Below, in pieces: positions 33,571 through 42,416 of a DNA stretch of 64,000 nt. Below the pieces are notes generated by a model. It had not been told where the DNA came from, did not search any database, and worked only from the letters and a program-made list of their open reading frames with translations. A program made the position numbers and the translations under genes. The stretch's first letter is position 1; every line of letters begins with the position of its first letter. This stretch comes from Oegoconia quadripuncta (Eukaryota > Arthropoda > Insecta > Lepidoptera > Autostichidae): assembly GCA_949316235.1 (NCBI GenBank), contig OX438749.1, forward strand, positions 4,296,914-4,360,913, read 5' to 3'.

Positions 33571-34050
33571 TATATTACCATGGCATTAAGACCGGCGTGA
33601 TTGAGAATTGAAAAGAATATCGTCAGAGGCCAACGTTTAGAATTCCGAGAAACATCAAATGTCCTCGCAAGTTTGTCGACCACGTCGACTCCACTTTTGG
33701 TTGCATTGTAAAATGTAATTATATGTGGTTTTTGTTTATCTCCAGTATTAGGGTCTATCTCTTTCTCGTGATGTAACGACGACATCAAATATACCATTTT
33801 GCGAGGTTTTGGTACGTAAGCTACTAGAGTGATATATTCCTGGAAACCAAATACTGAAGAATATTCATCACGACGCTGTTTGAATTCGACTGGAATACAG
33901 GTTTTATTTGCGCGTAGCGTTCCAACTACCGTCAGCCTATGGTTCTGTAACAAGTTGGTGACAGTTTGATAGCTGGTAAAGAAATTGTCCATTGTAATAT
34001 TTCTTGAGCTTCCGGAAACCGGTCGTATAATTCGATCTACTAATGTATTG
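33571..34050 (-). pseudogene. piggyBac transposase copy 1, middle part (continues 23434-23729)
   Basis: Contains the first catalytic Asp region NITMDNFFTSYQTVTNLL, the KPRKMVYLMSSLHHEKEID region and the third Asp region GVDVVDKLARTFDVSRNSKR. At about 34050 the piggyBac sequence stops (NTLVDRIIRP) and passes directly into a gypsy integrase fragment. It is about 99% identical to copy 2. Confidence 0.85.
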
Positions 34051-34062
34051 GAAAGCCGAATC

Positions 34063-34340
34063 TTACTCTTTAAATTTTTGGATTGTAAGACCATTACCAA
34101 TGTTTGCCATTTGAAATAGTTCAGGCCACTTACTGCTATCAACTACCATCATAAAAAATTTTCCACCCAGTGAGCCTAGATAGTCAGCATGAATGCGATA
34201 CCATGGTGATGGTGGAACGGGCCAACATTTTGGATCTGCTCTTTGTGGTTTATTCCTGTATGATAGGCAAATAAGACAAGTTTTGATTAAGTTTTCTGTT
34301 TGTTGTCCGTTTTTTGTGTTTTTTTTTTGATTTATTGTAA
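34063..34340 (-). pseudogene. Ty3/gypsy integrase fragment
   Basis: Reads CLICLSYRNKPQ (end of the HHCC zinc motif) followed by PWYRIHADYLGSLGGKFFM and VVDSSKWPELFQM, the start of the integrase core with the first catalytic Asp in HADYLG and the second region in VVDSSKW. Only about 75 residues remain. In frame it is fused downstream of a Cys-rich N-terminus from another TE family, giving a 163-codon chimeric frame with an A-rich join. Confidence 0.8.
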
Positions 34341-35131
34341 TTAGACTGGCTACATACATGGCTCTTCTATCTCTTGTGCCCAAACTCCAATATTCATCGA
34401 AACATTGTTGCCTTTCATCATCTGAAAACCGTTCATTGCATTTCATCCTACACAGCCCCAGGGCTTTTAAACTTCTTTCAGGAACGAGTTTACCTTTTTC
34501 AGTCACGTAACTTTGACCAGTGTTTCTTAACTTCTTACAGTTTTCTCTGTCCATTCTTGATCTCCCTTTTCTTTTATTTAAATTCGCTGTATTATTCTTA
34601 TCGTTAGACGGATTTATCTCGACCTCAATGTTAATATAATGTCTCCTCGAATTCCTCGATGACGTCTTTTGCTATGATCACCGCACCATTATTAACTTGA
34701 AATTCCTTAGTATTGTCATTGCGAATTTCTAGAATAGAACAGCTCTCGTTGCTGATAAAGCTGCCAGCTATGTCTTGTGATAATGCAGAATCTGAATGTT
34801 CTTTAGTTGCAGTACCTTCATATGAATTTACATGAAATTCACTTGAGCAGTCGTACTTATCTGGATATTAGGACCTACAGCGTCACAATCAGAGTTATCG
34901 TCATCGTTATTGATTCCAGGCGCATCTTTAAGCTGTTCAAAATTTTGTTTTGTAACTACCGTACCTTCACATGAACTTCTATGAGTTTGTACTTGTGCAG
35001 TCGTACTTGTTTTAATACCGACAGTCCCAGTGTCACAATCGGAGTCATCAGAGTCGTTTTCAGTTTCAGCGACATCTTTAGGCAGTTCAAAATTTGGATC
35101 AGCTACACTGTCATCGGAAAGGTATAAATCT
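34340..35131 (-). pseudogene. protein B-family TE gene, N-terminal exons
   Basis: The frame from MDRENCKKLRNTGQSYVTEK contains GLCRMKCNERFSDDERQQC and DEYWSLGTRDRRAMYVASLI, closely parallel to RVGCRNFSEEDRQIICHSYW of the copy at 18.7-20.8 kb. Further upstream (34870-35131, after acceptor attttcag) an acidic region with two similar halves (AETENDSDDSDCDTGTVGI; INNDDDNSDCDAVG) reads open. Stops separate the two parts (about 34640-34870). The C-terminal two thirds are missing. Confidence 0.55.
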
Positions 35132-35389
35132 GAAAATAAAAAATCTGTAAAGCAGAGTTACACCAATTACCTGACATCAATCTACAGAGACCGGCGTAAT
35201 TAACAAAACAGAAATTACAAATGAAAATTAAAAACAAAAAAAAATCCGTTAGGTACTTTTTATCCCGCCTTAGGTACGCTTTATGGGGTATGTGGTTTCG
35301 TTAGCGGGGTTGTTAGGTACAAGTACTTATGCTTTTCTTCCTAGTTCTTTGGCTACTAGGGGGGAAGCGGGGATTTCATTGTTAGGTAC

Positions 35390-36250
35390 ACTGATCAACT
35401 AAAGGCTTATTACAACTTTCAAAATTCCAACGTATACAAACGTTAAACTGATATACAAAGGTCTGTCATCTTTTTTCTACTTACGATTTGAGTGGTCACT
35501 GTGTTACTGCATCATAGAGATCACAGAGTTGTCGATCGGTATCTTGTTCTTCGGCTTCGAGACACAGTTGCACCAGTTGCTCATCAAACAGAGAGTTGTT
35601 CAGATTTGCCATCGTGTTAGCACTGCACTGGTGGCTGGGTAGCGAATGGTGAGACTGTATGCTTCCTCGGTACACTTGGATTTAATTAATATTAAAGTTA
35701 ATAAATAAAGTACCTATTATCTGTCGGACTGTATACTCCAGGTGACATTGAAATGTAATCTGGAGAAACATTAAACACATCTTGATCTTCTTCCCATGAA
35801 GGTGATAGTATTATATATATTATATATCCTCTATAGTTATAGTTTGTCCACTGATGGAGCTCGTTAAAATTTTCTTTATACAGCTCGCGTACTTCTTGGT
35901 CCAGATCATATTCCGATAATTGTACATTGGAATTATCGGAGACACCTTGGACTGGGTACACTATATTCGATATTGATGGTGTTGGTTCGTGTGTTCGACG
36001 AGACTTCGATGCGGCTTCCTCATTTGGATCTGTTTTTCTTTTACCACCGACTTGCGAATTCAATCTGTAAACAAAACATTTATATTAGTACAAATGTAAA
36101 TATTCAATTTATAGTTTTGATAAACGATTACATATTTATAAATATAAATACTAAATTAACTTAATAATACTAAAAATTCACCCAGTTTCCATAATACTTA
36201 CATGAAGAACTACATAACTTGCAATAAGCTTACATTTGCATAACTCCATC
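35390..36250 (-). repeat. family X copy C (best coding remnant)
   Basis: The minus-strand exon 35698-36063 (acceptor tttacag, start region LNSQVGGKRKTDPNEEAASK) encodes SKSRRTHEPTPSISNIVYP, VSDNSNVQLSEYDLDQEVRE and WEEDQDVFNVSPDYISMSPG. A next exon, at about 35505-35660, encodes a 35-residue acidic end (LCLEAEEQDTDRQLCDLYDA). An upstream exon at 36206-36442 reads YISHKQPDLMIKDSDVIPYF. Exon borders have consensus GT/AG. No family assignment; the small size and Glu/Asp-rich nature suggest an accessory TE protein. Confidence 0.55.
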
Positions 36251-36394
36251 AATTTCATCAAACTCACTAATGAAATTATTATCAATATTTCTCGAATGTC
36301 CATTGCAGTGTGTAAAATATGGTATCACATCAGAGTCCTTAATCATAAGATCAGGTTGTTTATGGCTGATGTACCACATTCTAATGAATGGATG

Positions 36395-36600
36395 AAATTT
36401 TTTTTTTTTATGCATAACGGGTTGGTACTTGACCTCAATCACACCTGATGTTAAGTGAAGATGAGGTCGAAGATGGAAGCGTACTGACCCGGAAACCCCA
36501 ACACATTTGGGGGACTAGCTATCTTATCTCTGACAACCGGAACACGACAATGCTATTAACATTGCAGCTTGGCGGCAGATTTAGATTTACTCAGAATAAG
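36395..36600. repeat. dispersed repeat fragment (LINE/SINE 3' type)
   Basis: Begins after a T run at 36401 and contains ggttggtacttgacctcaat, cacacctgatgttaagtgaag and atgaggtcgaagatggaagcg, words I recall from very common moth retroposon 3' regions. A shorter piece lies near 12750. Confidence 0.45.
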
Positions 36601-36639
36601 TGATTTCTTTATCATCATTATTTCATCAGCTGATAACGA

Positions 36640-36970
36640 TAACATTAGTAGTAGTAGTCAAATTTTCTAAATTAAAACAAGGCTGCACTGATCAACTAGA
36701 GGCTTATTACAACTTTCAAAATTCCAATGTACACAAACGTTAAACTGATCGACAAATGGCATTATATAGCAAGGTCTCTCATCCCCTCTACCCATTAAAA
36801 TGGTACATTCTTTTTCTACTTACGATTTGAGTGGTGTCTGGGTTACTGCATCATAGAGATCACAGAGTTGTCGATCGGTATCTTGTTCTTCGGCTTCGAG
36901 ACACAGCTGCACCAGTTGCTCATCATACAGAGAGTTGTTCAGATTTGCCATCGTGTTAGCACTGCACTGT
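36640..36970 (-). repeat. family X copy D (partial)
   Basis: Contains the terminal exon (MANLNNSLYDEQLVQLCLEA, EEQDTDRQLCDLYDAVTQ) and the MITE-free site at 36760-36775. It is cut at 36970 by the end of a Harbinger-type element; copy C shows the uncut continuation at 35630. Confidence 0.6.
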
Positions 36971-37135
36971 AGGCTTACTCTCGAAACCAATTCCGATCCA
37001 TTGACATTGGGATTGCGACGTTTCGTACTCCTGAATGTGACGCTAGCGACACATTGGCTCAATATTGAGCGGATCTTGAGTGAACTAAATGTTTAGCCAA
37101 TGCCGCCAAAACTGCGCCTAAATCGTACTCTTAAC
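36971..37135. repeat. Harbinger-type terminal region, second copy
   Basis: Starts AGGCTTACTCTCGAAACC and matches the reverse complement of 10780-10936, including the repeated word gtactcyt. It is the left end of an element whose right end I cannot find. Confidence 0.55.
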
Positions 37136-38230
37136 GCTACTTTGATAACTCCGTATTGAATTCCCTCTCTCTATGGGATAATTCCGCCGTTGTACTCCAT
37201 TTCTGTATTAATACATAATTAATACATAATTAATGTAATTAATAATTAATGTAAAATGTTGTTAAATGTTGTTAATAATTAATGTTGTTAAATGTTGAAT
37301 AGGTCCATTTTTATTTAGTTCAAATTATTGTTAATGTAAAAAAAGTTCGCTTTCTACTTGTATAGGTTTTATTTTTATAAAGACACAATTTATTTCATAA
37401 TAATATTAAAGAAAAACTCATACAGCGATCTCAAAATTAGATTTTAACAACAATGTTCCTATTAATAATTATGAATAGTCAAAGACTGATTAATATTAAG
37501 ATTGAGAACAAGGTTTATCTAAGGAGTAATTTCTTCAAAGTAGTTTATCTAAGTAAAAGAAATACCTACATTTAGTTAAAATGTGATTAAGAAAAAATGT
37601 CTTTTGATGAAGGGAAGACTGATTAAATAAATGATAGATTTATTATGTTTTGTACACAAAGTGTATTTTTAATAATAAAATTGAGCATGTCATATTTATT
37701 TGTATTTTATTTTATTATTTAAACCCTAAATTCAGTATCTAGAATAATTAAAAATTTAAATTCATAATGCATTCAGTCATAATTGGTAAAGGTAGGTACT
37801 AGTCATAACCACCCTATGTTGTTAGTTAAAATTATAATGTGCAGGAATGTGTTAGATGCAATATAATTAAATACTAGATATAAACATCATAAGAACACTT
37901 TTCTAGTCATAAACAACGCAATTGCTCATTTTCCTAGACACAAGCAACGCAACTGCAGCACATGCGATGTGAATGTCTAGTAGACAAAACGAAGTTAGTT
38001 TACTTTTTACTAGTGATTAATATTTTTAAAGTAAAATTTACTAATAAAACAATTTAAAATACAGAAACGAAATATGCTATATAAAATACTTACATCTTAT
38101 CACTATATAAAGTTACAATAATATGAATATCTTAATTAGTTTACACATGACAGCAGAAAGAAGAAATTTTTTTTTTGCCGCGTTTATCTCGAAATTTGCC
38201 GCCATGCAGATGCGTTGTTTATAGTTAGCA
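37136..38230. other. very AT-rich noncoding stretch
   Basis: No frame above about 50 codons. A short tandem duplication (ttaatgtaattaataattaatg, about 37225-37290) and scattered poly-A/T runs are all that is visible. It could be the body of a nonautonomous element starting at 36971. Confidence 0.4.
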
Positions 38231-38502
38231 CGGCAGTATATTTGGCCTCCTATAAAATTTTGTTAGATAAAGTGTTTTAATTTCACCTATTTTCTTTTGT
38301 AAAAGGTTCAAACAATAGCAATAAATCAAAGAAAAAACTATCAACTCTTTATTAGGCAAAAAAATAAAGAAACAAAAATGTAAATTTTTGACAGATAGTA
38401 ACATAGGCAACTTATGTTTATTAGGAAACTAATTAACAATTTCTTATTGGAATATTATAAAATCACAGTCAACAGATTAGTAAGTCTTCAATTTAAAATC
38501 AC

Positions 38503-39402
38503 TCACTTATTTGAGTCAGTTTCACAACCCCCGCAAGTAAAATGCGAATGTTCGAGGCAAATAGCTGTACCACACTTCTCACAGCTGTGGGCAGTTTTTC
38601 GATCCTTCTTTCTCGGACACATGGAGCACCTTTGTTTCACATTGGGCCATCTTGAATTCGTCGCCTGATATTCAGGGGTACTCTGACGTTTTGCTCTCGA
38701 ATTTTCAAATGCTCTTCGACCAAAGACAGACCCAATTGTTTTATAAAGTGCCGTCTGCGGTCGGTTCTCCCACTTGTTACTCTGTTATTCAGCGTATATA
38801 TTACCATGGCATTAAGACCGGCGTGATTGAGAATTGAAAAGAATATCGTCAGAGGCCAACGTTTAGAATTCCGAGAAACATCAAATGTCCTCGCAAGTTT
38901 ATCGACCACGTCGACTCCACTTTTGGTTTCATTGTAAAATGTAATTATATGTGGTTTTTGTTTATTTCCAGTATTAGGGTCTATCTCTTTCTCGTGATGT
39001 AACGACGACATCAAATATACCATTTTGCGAGGTTTTGGTACGTAAGCTACTAGAGTGATATATTCCTGGAAACCAAATACTGAAGAATATTCATCACGAC
39101 GCTGTTTGAATTCGACTGGAATACAGGTTTTATTTGCGCGTAGCGTTCCAACTACCGTCAGCCTATGGTTCTGTAACAAGTTGGTGACAGCTTGATAGCT
39201 GGTAAAGAAATTGTCCATTGTAATATTTCTTGAGCTTCCGGAAACCGGTCGTACAATTCGATCTACTAAATCATATGGCTTATTGCCGAGTTTGTATGGG
39301 CTGCCTTCTGGTTGATTTCCACAGTAGATTTCAAGATTTTGCGTATAAAACGTCTTAGCATCCACCAGCGCATAGATTTTTATACCATATTTCGCAGGCT
39401 TA
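38503..39402 (-). pseudogene. piggyBac transposase copy 2, 5'-truncated
   Basis: Reads from SKPAKYGIKIYALVDAK (border with the Harbinger element at 39400) through NITMDNFFTSYQAV, KMVYLMSSLHHEKE and GVDVVDKLARTFDV to the Cys-rich finger (CSMCPRKKDRKTAHSCEKCG) ending at 38503. A frameshift near 38670-38690, shared with copy 1, separates the core from the finger. The N-terminal third is missing: the sequence to the right of the Harbinger element is a pogo-like end, not piggyBac. Confidence 0.85.
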
Positions 39403-39540
39403 GAGCCAAACCACACGGGCGGTGCGGCGCCGCACCGCAAGCCATTTCGCCGCGCTGGCGACCACACGGGCAGAGCGGCGTCGCAGCGGCGACGCAACGT
39501 TCTACGGAGCCGCGGCGGCGCCGCAGCGGCGCCAAAATGA
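39403..39540. repeat. left GC-rich terminal inverted repeat of the Harbinger element
   Basis: Pairs with 42210-42413 over the outer 30 or so bases. Inside, the words ccacacgggc (39411, 39451) and gccgcagcggcgcc repeat and are likely transposase/MADF binding sites. Confidence 0.8.
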
Positions 39541-39579
39541 GGGGTTGCCTATCACTACGTACGACAGTCTGTAATAACA

Positions 39580-41922
39580 ATGGATCGGGAAAGACGTGTG
39601 CTGCTGCTCTTATTACTTCGCCACCGAAGAAAGCGACGTAGAATCATACGAAAACACTGGATCAGTCCATTTATAGCCTTGAGGAATAGTGACGGACTTT
39701 TTTTCTTTAAAGAATATCAAGAGTTGGTTTTAGACGAAAAGAGGTTTTACAATTTTTTTCGAATGAGTGTATCCACTTTTGAAGGTTTATTGCAATCCTT
39801 AGAGCCACATATACGGAAACAGTATACTAATATGAGGAATCCAGTGGAGCCAATAGAAATGATGGGAATCACTTTGAGGTAAGTAATGAAAATCTTTTAT
39901 TTTTTCCACTTGCTTTATTCTCGAGTTAAGTACAAATGGTGTAACACACACGACTTTGTTTTAACAGATTTTCAAATCAACTTCAGGGCAATATTATCAC
40001 TTACAAGCTTGCAAAATCATATTCAATCTCTTCGCTATTTTGAGACACTTCAGAACCTTGATTTGGAGATTGAAATACATCAGAATTTGAGTTTATTGAA
40101 CTGTACGTACCCGTACTTTGGTAATTTCGGGTTTGATACCCGTGTGATAATTGCTCTTCAAACGCAAAGGACGAATGTGGAGTCGTTTGTCCATAGCGCA
40201 TTTCCGTGATTAGTTGTAAAACTTTAGTTTGGAAAGTGAGGGTCTGAAGTTCGGTAAAATCTTCTATAGATGGCAGTATGCCTTTAAAAAAGGACAAGTG
40301 GCGATTCTCCTTCTCCTTAGGAGCTTTTAATGCATCTAATGTATCTTTTTCAAAATCATCCAATTGTAATGTTCTCTTCCGGGTGACAGGAACATAGCGG
40401 GACGGCCCAGGTACAGGCACATCATCTGTAGAAATCATGGTCGATTCATCAGCTAAGTTTAAACTATCGTCCGTGGCATTCTGTGCTATTTTGGTTAAAA
40501 ATAATAGCTGATTGTAATAATGATATTTTGCAAGCTTTTTAGCGGCTGAGCCGGATCTCGAGGCTTCTTTAATTTTTTTTAAATGTTTGAAAAAGGTGTC
40601 CTTGACATTTTTCCACTTTTTCACAACAGTATTACCTGAAATGAAAATCAAATATTAAATGTATATTTGTAGGTTCATCGCGTATTTTTTTTTAAAGTCC
40701 TATAGATGCGTAACTAGAGCCTTAAATCGAATACTTCATTGCCGAATAAACATGGGTCGTCGGTCAAATAGGAAAAAAAAATTAGCACTCCCAGACTGAT
40801 TGCGGATTATGCATGAGAAGGCAAAATATTTTTTTCTTATTTCGAATCATATTTTTTTGGGAAAAATAAAATGTTTTTGAATCACCTCTAAAAAGTGACT
40901 ACAAACTAACTACCAGTATGTGGTCACTTTCAAGGGGTGATTCAAAAACATATATATATATTTTTTAAAGCATCTACCCCTGAGTGAGTACTGTTTTATA
41001 TATCTTTTATTTAATAATCTTAAAATGTTTTTGTTACAGGTACCTAGGAAGCGGAAATACGATTCAAGATTTAGAATTCAAATTTAAACGGGGGAAATCT
41101 ACGATTGCATGTATGATATTGAGAGTATGCGAAGCTATATGGAAACATCTTCTTCGTGACAACATCCCTGACCTGACAACAGCCCGATTCCAAAAAATAG
41201 CATCTGATTTTGATGTCAGAACAAATTTTCCTCATTGCATCGGGGCCATCGACGGAAAGCATATACGCATGTGTAATCCTGCTAATAGTGGCTCCCTCTT
41301 TTTTAATTACAAATCTTTTTTTTCTATGGTGTTGCTAGCTGTTGTGGACTCTAACTATAAATTTACTTTTGTCGACATTGGCGCATACGGAAAAGAGTGC
41401 GATTCAACTGTTTTTCAAAACTCAAAACTGTACGAGTTAATGATTTGCGAGAAGCTGCCATTGCCTGATCCCCAGCCACTATGTGGTTTTAATAGACCAA
41501 TCCCATATGTGTTAGTGGGTGACGAAGCTTTTGGATTAAGCAAACATGTTATGCGTCCTTATGGTGGTAAAAATCTCGATGTAAAACAAAAGGTATTCAA
41601 TTATCGACTTAGTAGGGCAAGAAGATATGTCGAATGTGCTTTTGGAATCATGGCAAACAAATGGCGCATTTTTCACAGACCGATAAACGTATCCTATGAT
41701 TTTGCTACTGCCATTGTAAAAGCATGTTGTGTCCTACACAATTTTGTGGCCGATCGGGAAGGTGTTCGTCAAAAAGATAAATTGGCGATAATTTGTGATG
41801 AGTTTCACTCTCTCCAACCACAAAATGAAGAATTGACAGCAGCTAATGGTATTAGAGATGAATTTGCAAACTATTTTATGAGCAGCACAGGATCTTTGAA
41901 GTGGCAATTAAAGAAAATTTAG
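39580..41922 (+). CDS. PIF/Harbinger transposase, two exons, intact
   Basis: Exon 1 is 39580-39878 (MDRERRVLLLLLLRHRRKRR ... donor GTAAGT). Exon 2 is 41040-41922 (after ttgttacag), and the junction makes ITLRYLGSGNTIQDLEFKF. It encodes 393 residues. N-terminal FFRMSVSTFEGLLQ is the usual Harbinger helix-turn-helix lead. DDE_4 motifs: D1 in IGAIDGKHIRM, D2 in VLVGDEAFGLSKHVM, E in RRYVECAFGIMANKWRIF. No stop or frameshift. The intron (39879-41039) contains the last exon of the opposite-strand MADF gene. The protein should cut at TTA/TAA targets. Confidence 0.93.
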
Positions 41923-42146
41923 TCATGTTACTAGTATAAAGAAAAATAGGACTCACCAATTTTGTTCTTTCGATCGGGAGCGTAGCTATCATATTCTGGA
42001 AATAAATTTTTTGTAACTTCTGCCCATGCCTTCGCTTTTAAATTATTGTTTTTAAAATCCACATGAAACTTATCCCACAGTACTTCCCGTTCTTGAACTA
42101 AAGAAATGAGGTAGTCCATGTCAATATTTTCCTCACTGGTACTCAT
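40001..42146 (-). CDS. MADF/BESS DNA-binding protein of the Harbinger element, two exons, intact
   Basis: Exon 1 (41957-42146) starts MSTSEENIDMDYLISLVQER and carries the MADF helices (REVLWDKFHVDF, KAWAEVTKNLFP) to donor GTGAGT. Exon 2 (40001-40635, after tttcag) continues GNTVVKKWKNVKDTFFKHLK and ends with a BESS motif (HLSFFKGILPSIEDFTELQ). It encodes about 274 residues without interruption. The intron (40636-41956) contains transposase exon 2 in antisense. In Harbinger systems a Myb/MADF partner brings the transposase to the ends or into the nucleus; that role is inferred here. Confidence 0.9.
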
Positions 42147-42209
42147 TTTAATAGGTACAGGTTACGGGATCGTACTTAATCCAGCATGCGTCCTTCCCTA
42201 TGCTGCGCA

Positions 42210-42413
42210 AACAAACAACTGCGAGCGGCGCCGCTCCGGCTCCGCTCTGCTTACACCCCTCCCCGCCTCGTCTCGATTCCGATGCGCGCGCGGTGCGGCG
42301 CCGGAGCACACCGCACGGCGCCATGTGGCTACAATGCATTTTTGTATGTAGAAAACCGCAGCGGCGCCGCTCAGGCGCCGCGCCGCAGCCGCGCCGCCCG
42401 TGTGGTTTGGCTC
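42210..42413. repeat. right GC-rich terminal inverted repeat of the Harbinger element
   Basis: Inverted match to 39403 onward. Several short open frames here (42118-42433) are GC artefacts. It lies just upstream of MADF exon 1, so it probably includes that gene's promoter. Confidence 0.8.
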
Positions 42414-42416
42414 TTA

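Larger units (their letters stand above)
39403..42413. mobile_element. complete PIF/Harbinger element with two interleaved antisense genes
   Basis: Inverted ends read GAGCCAAACCACACGGGCGG on both sides and are flanked by TTA (39400-39402 and 42414-42416), the usual Harbinger 3-bp target. Both terminal regions (about 150 bp) are very GC-rich, with many gcggcgccg words, unlike the AT-rich interior. It is 3,011 bp, with an uninterrupted transposase and an uninterrupted MADF/BESS gene, so it may be autonomous and young. Confidence 0.95.

Noticed and set aside
38414..38668. Plus-strand frame repeated at 23345-23599, possible conserved small protein
   Set aside because: Antisense of the piggyBac Cys finger; conserved only because the copies are near-identical.
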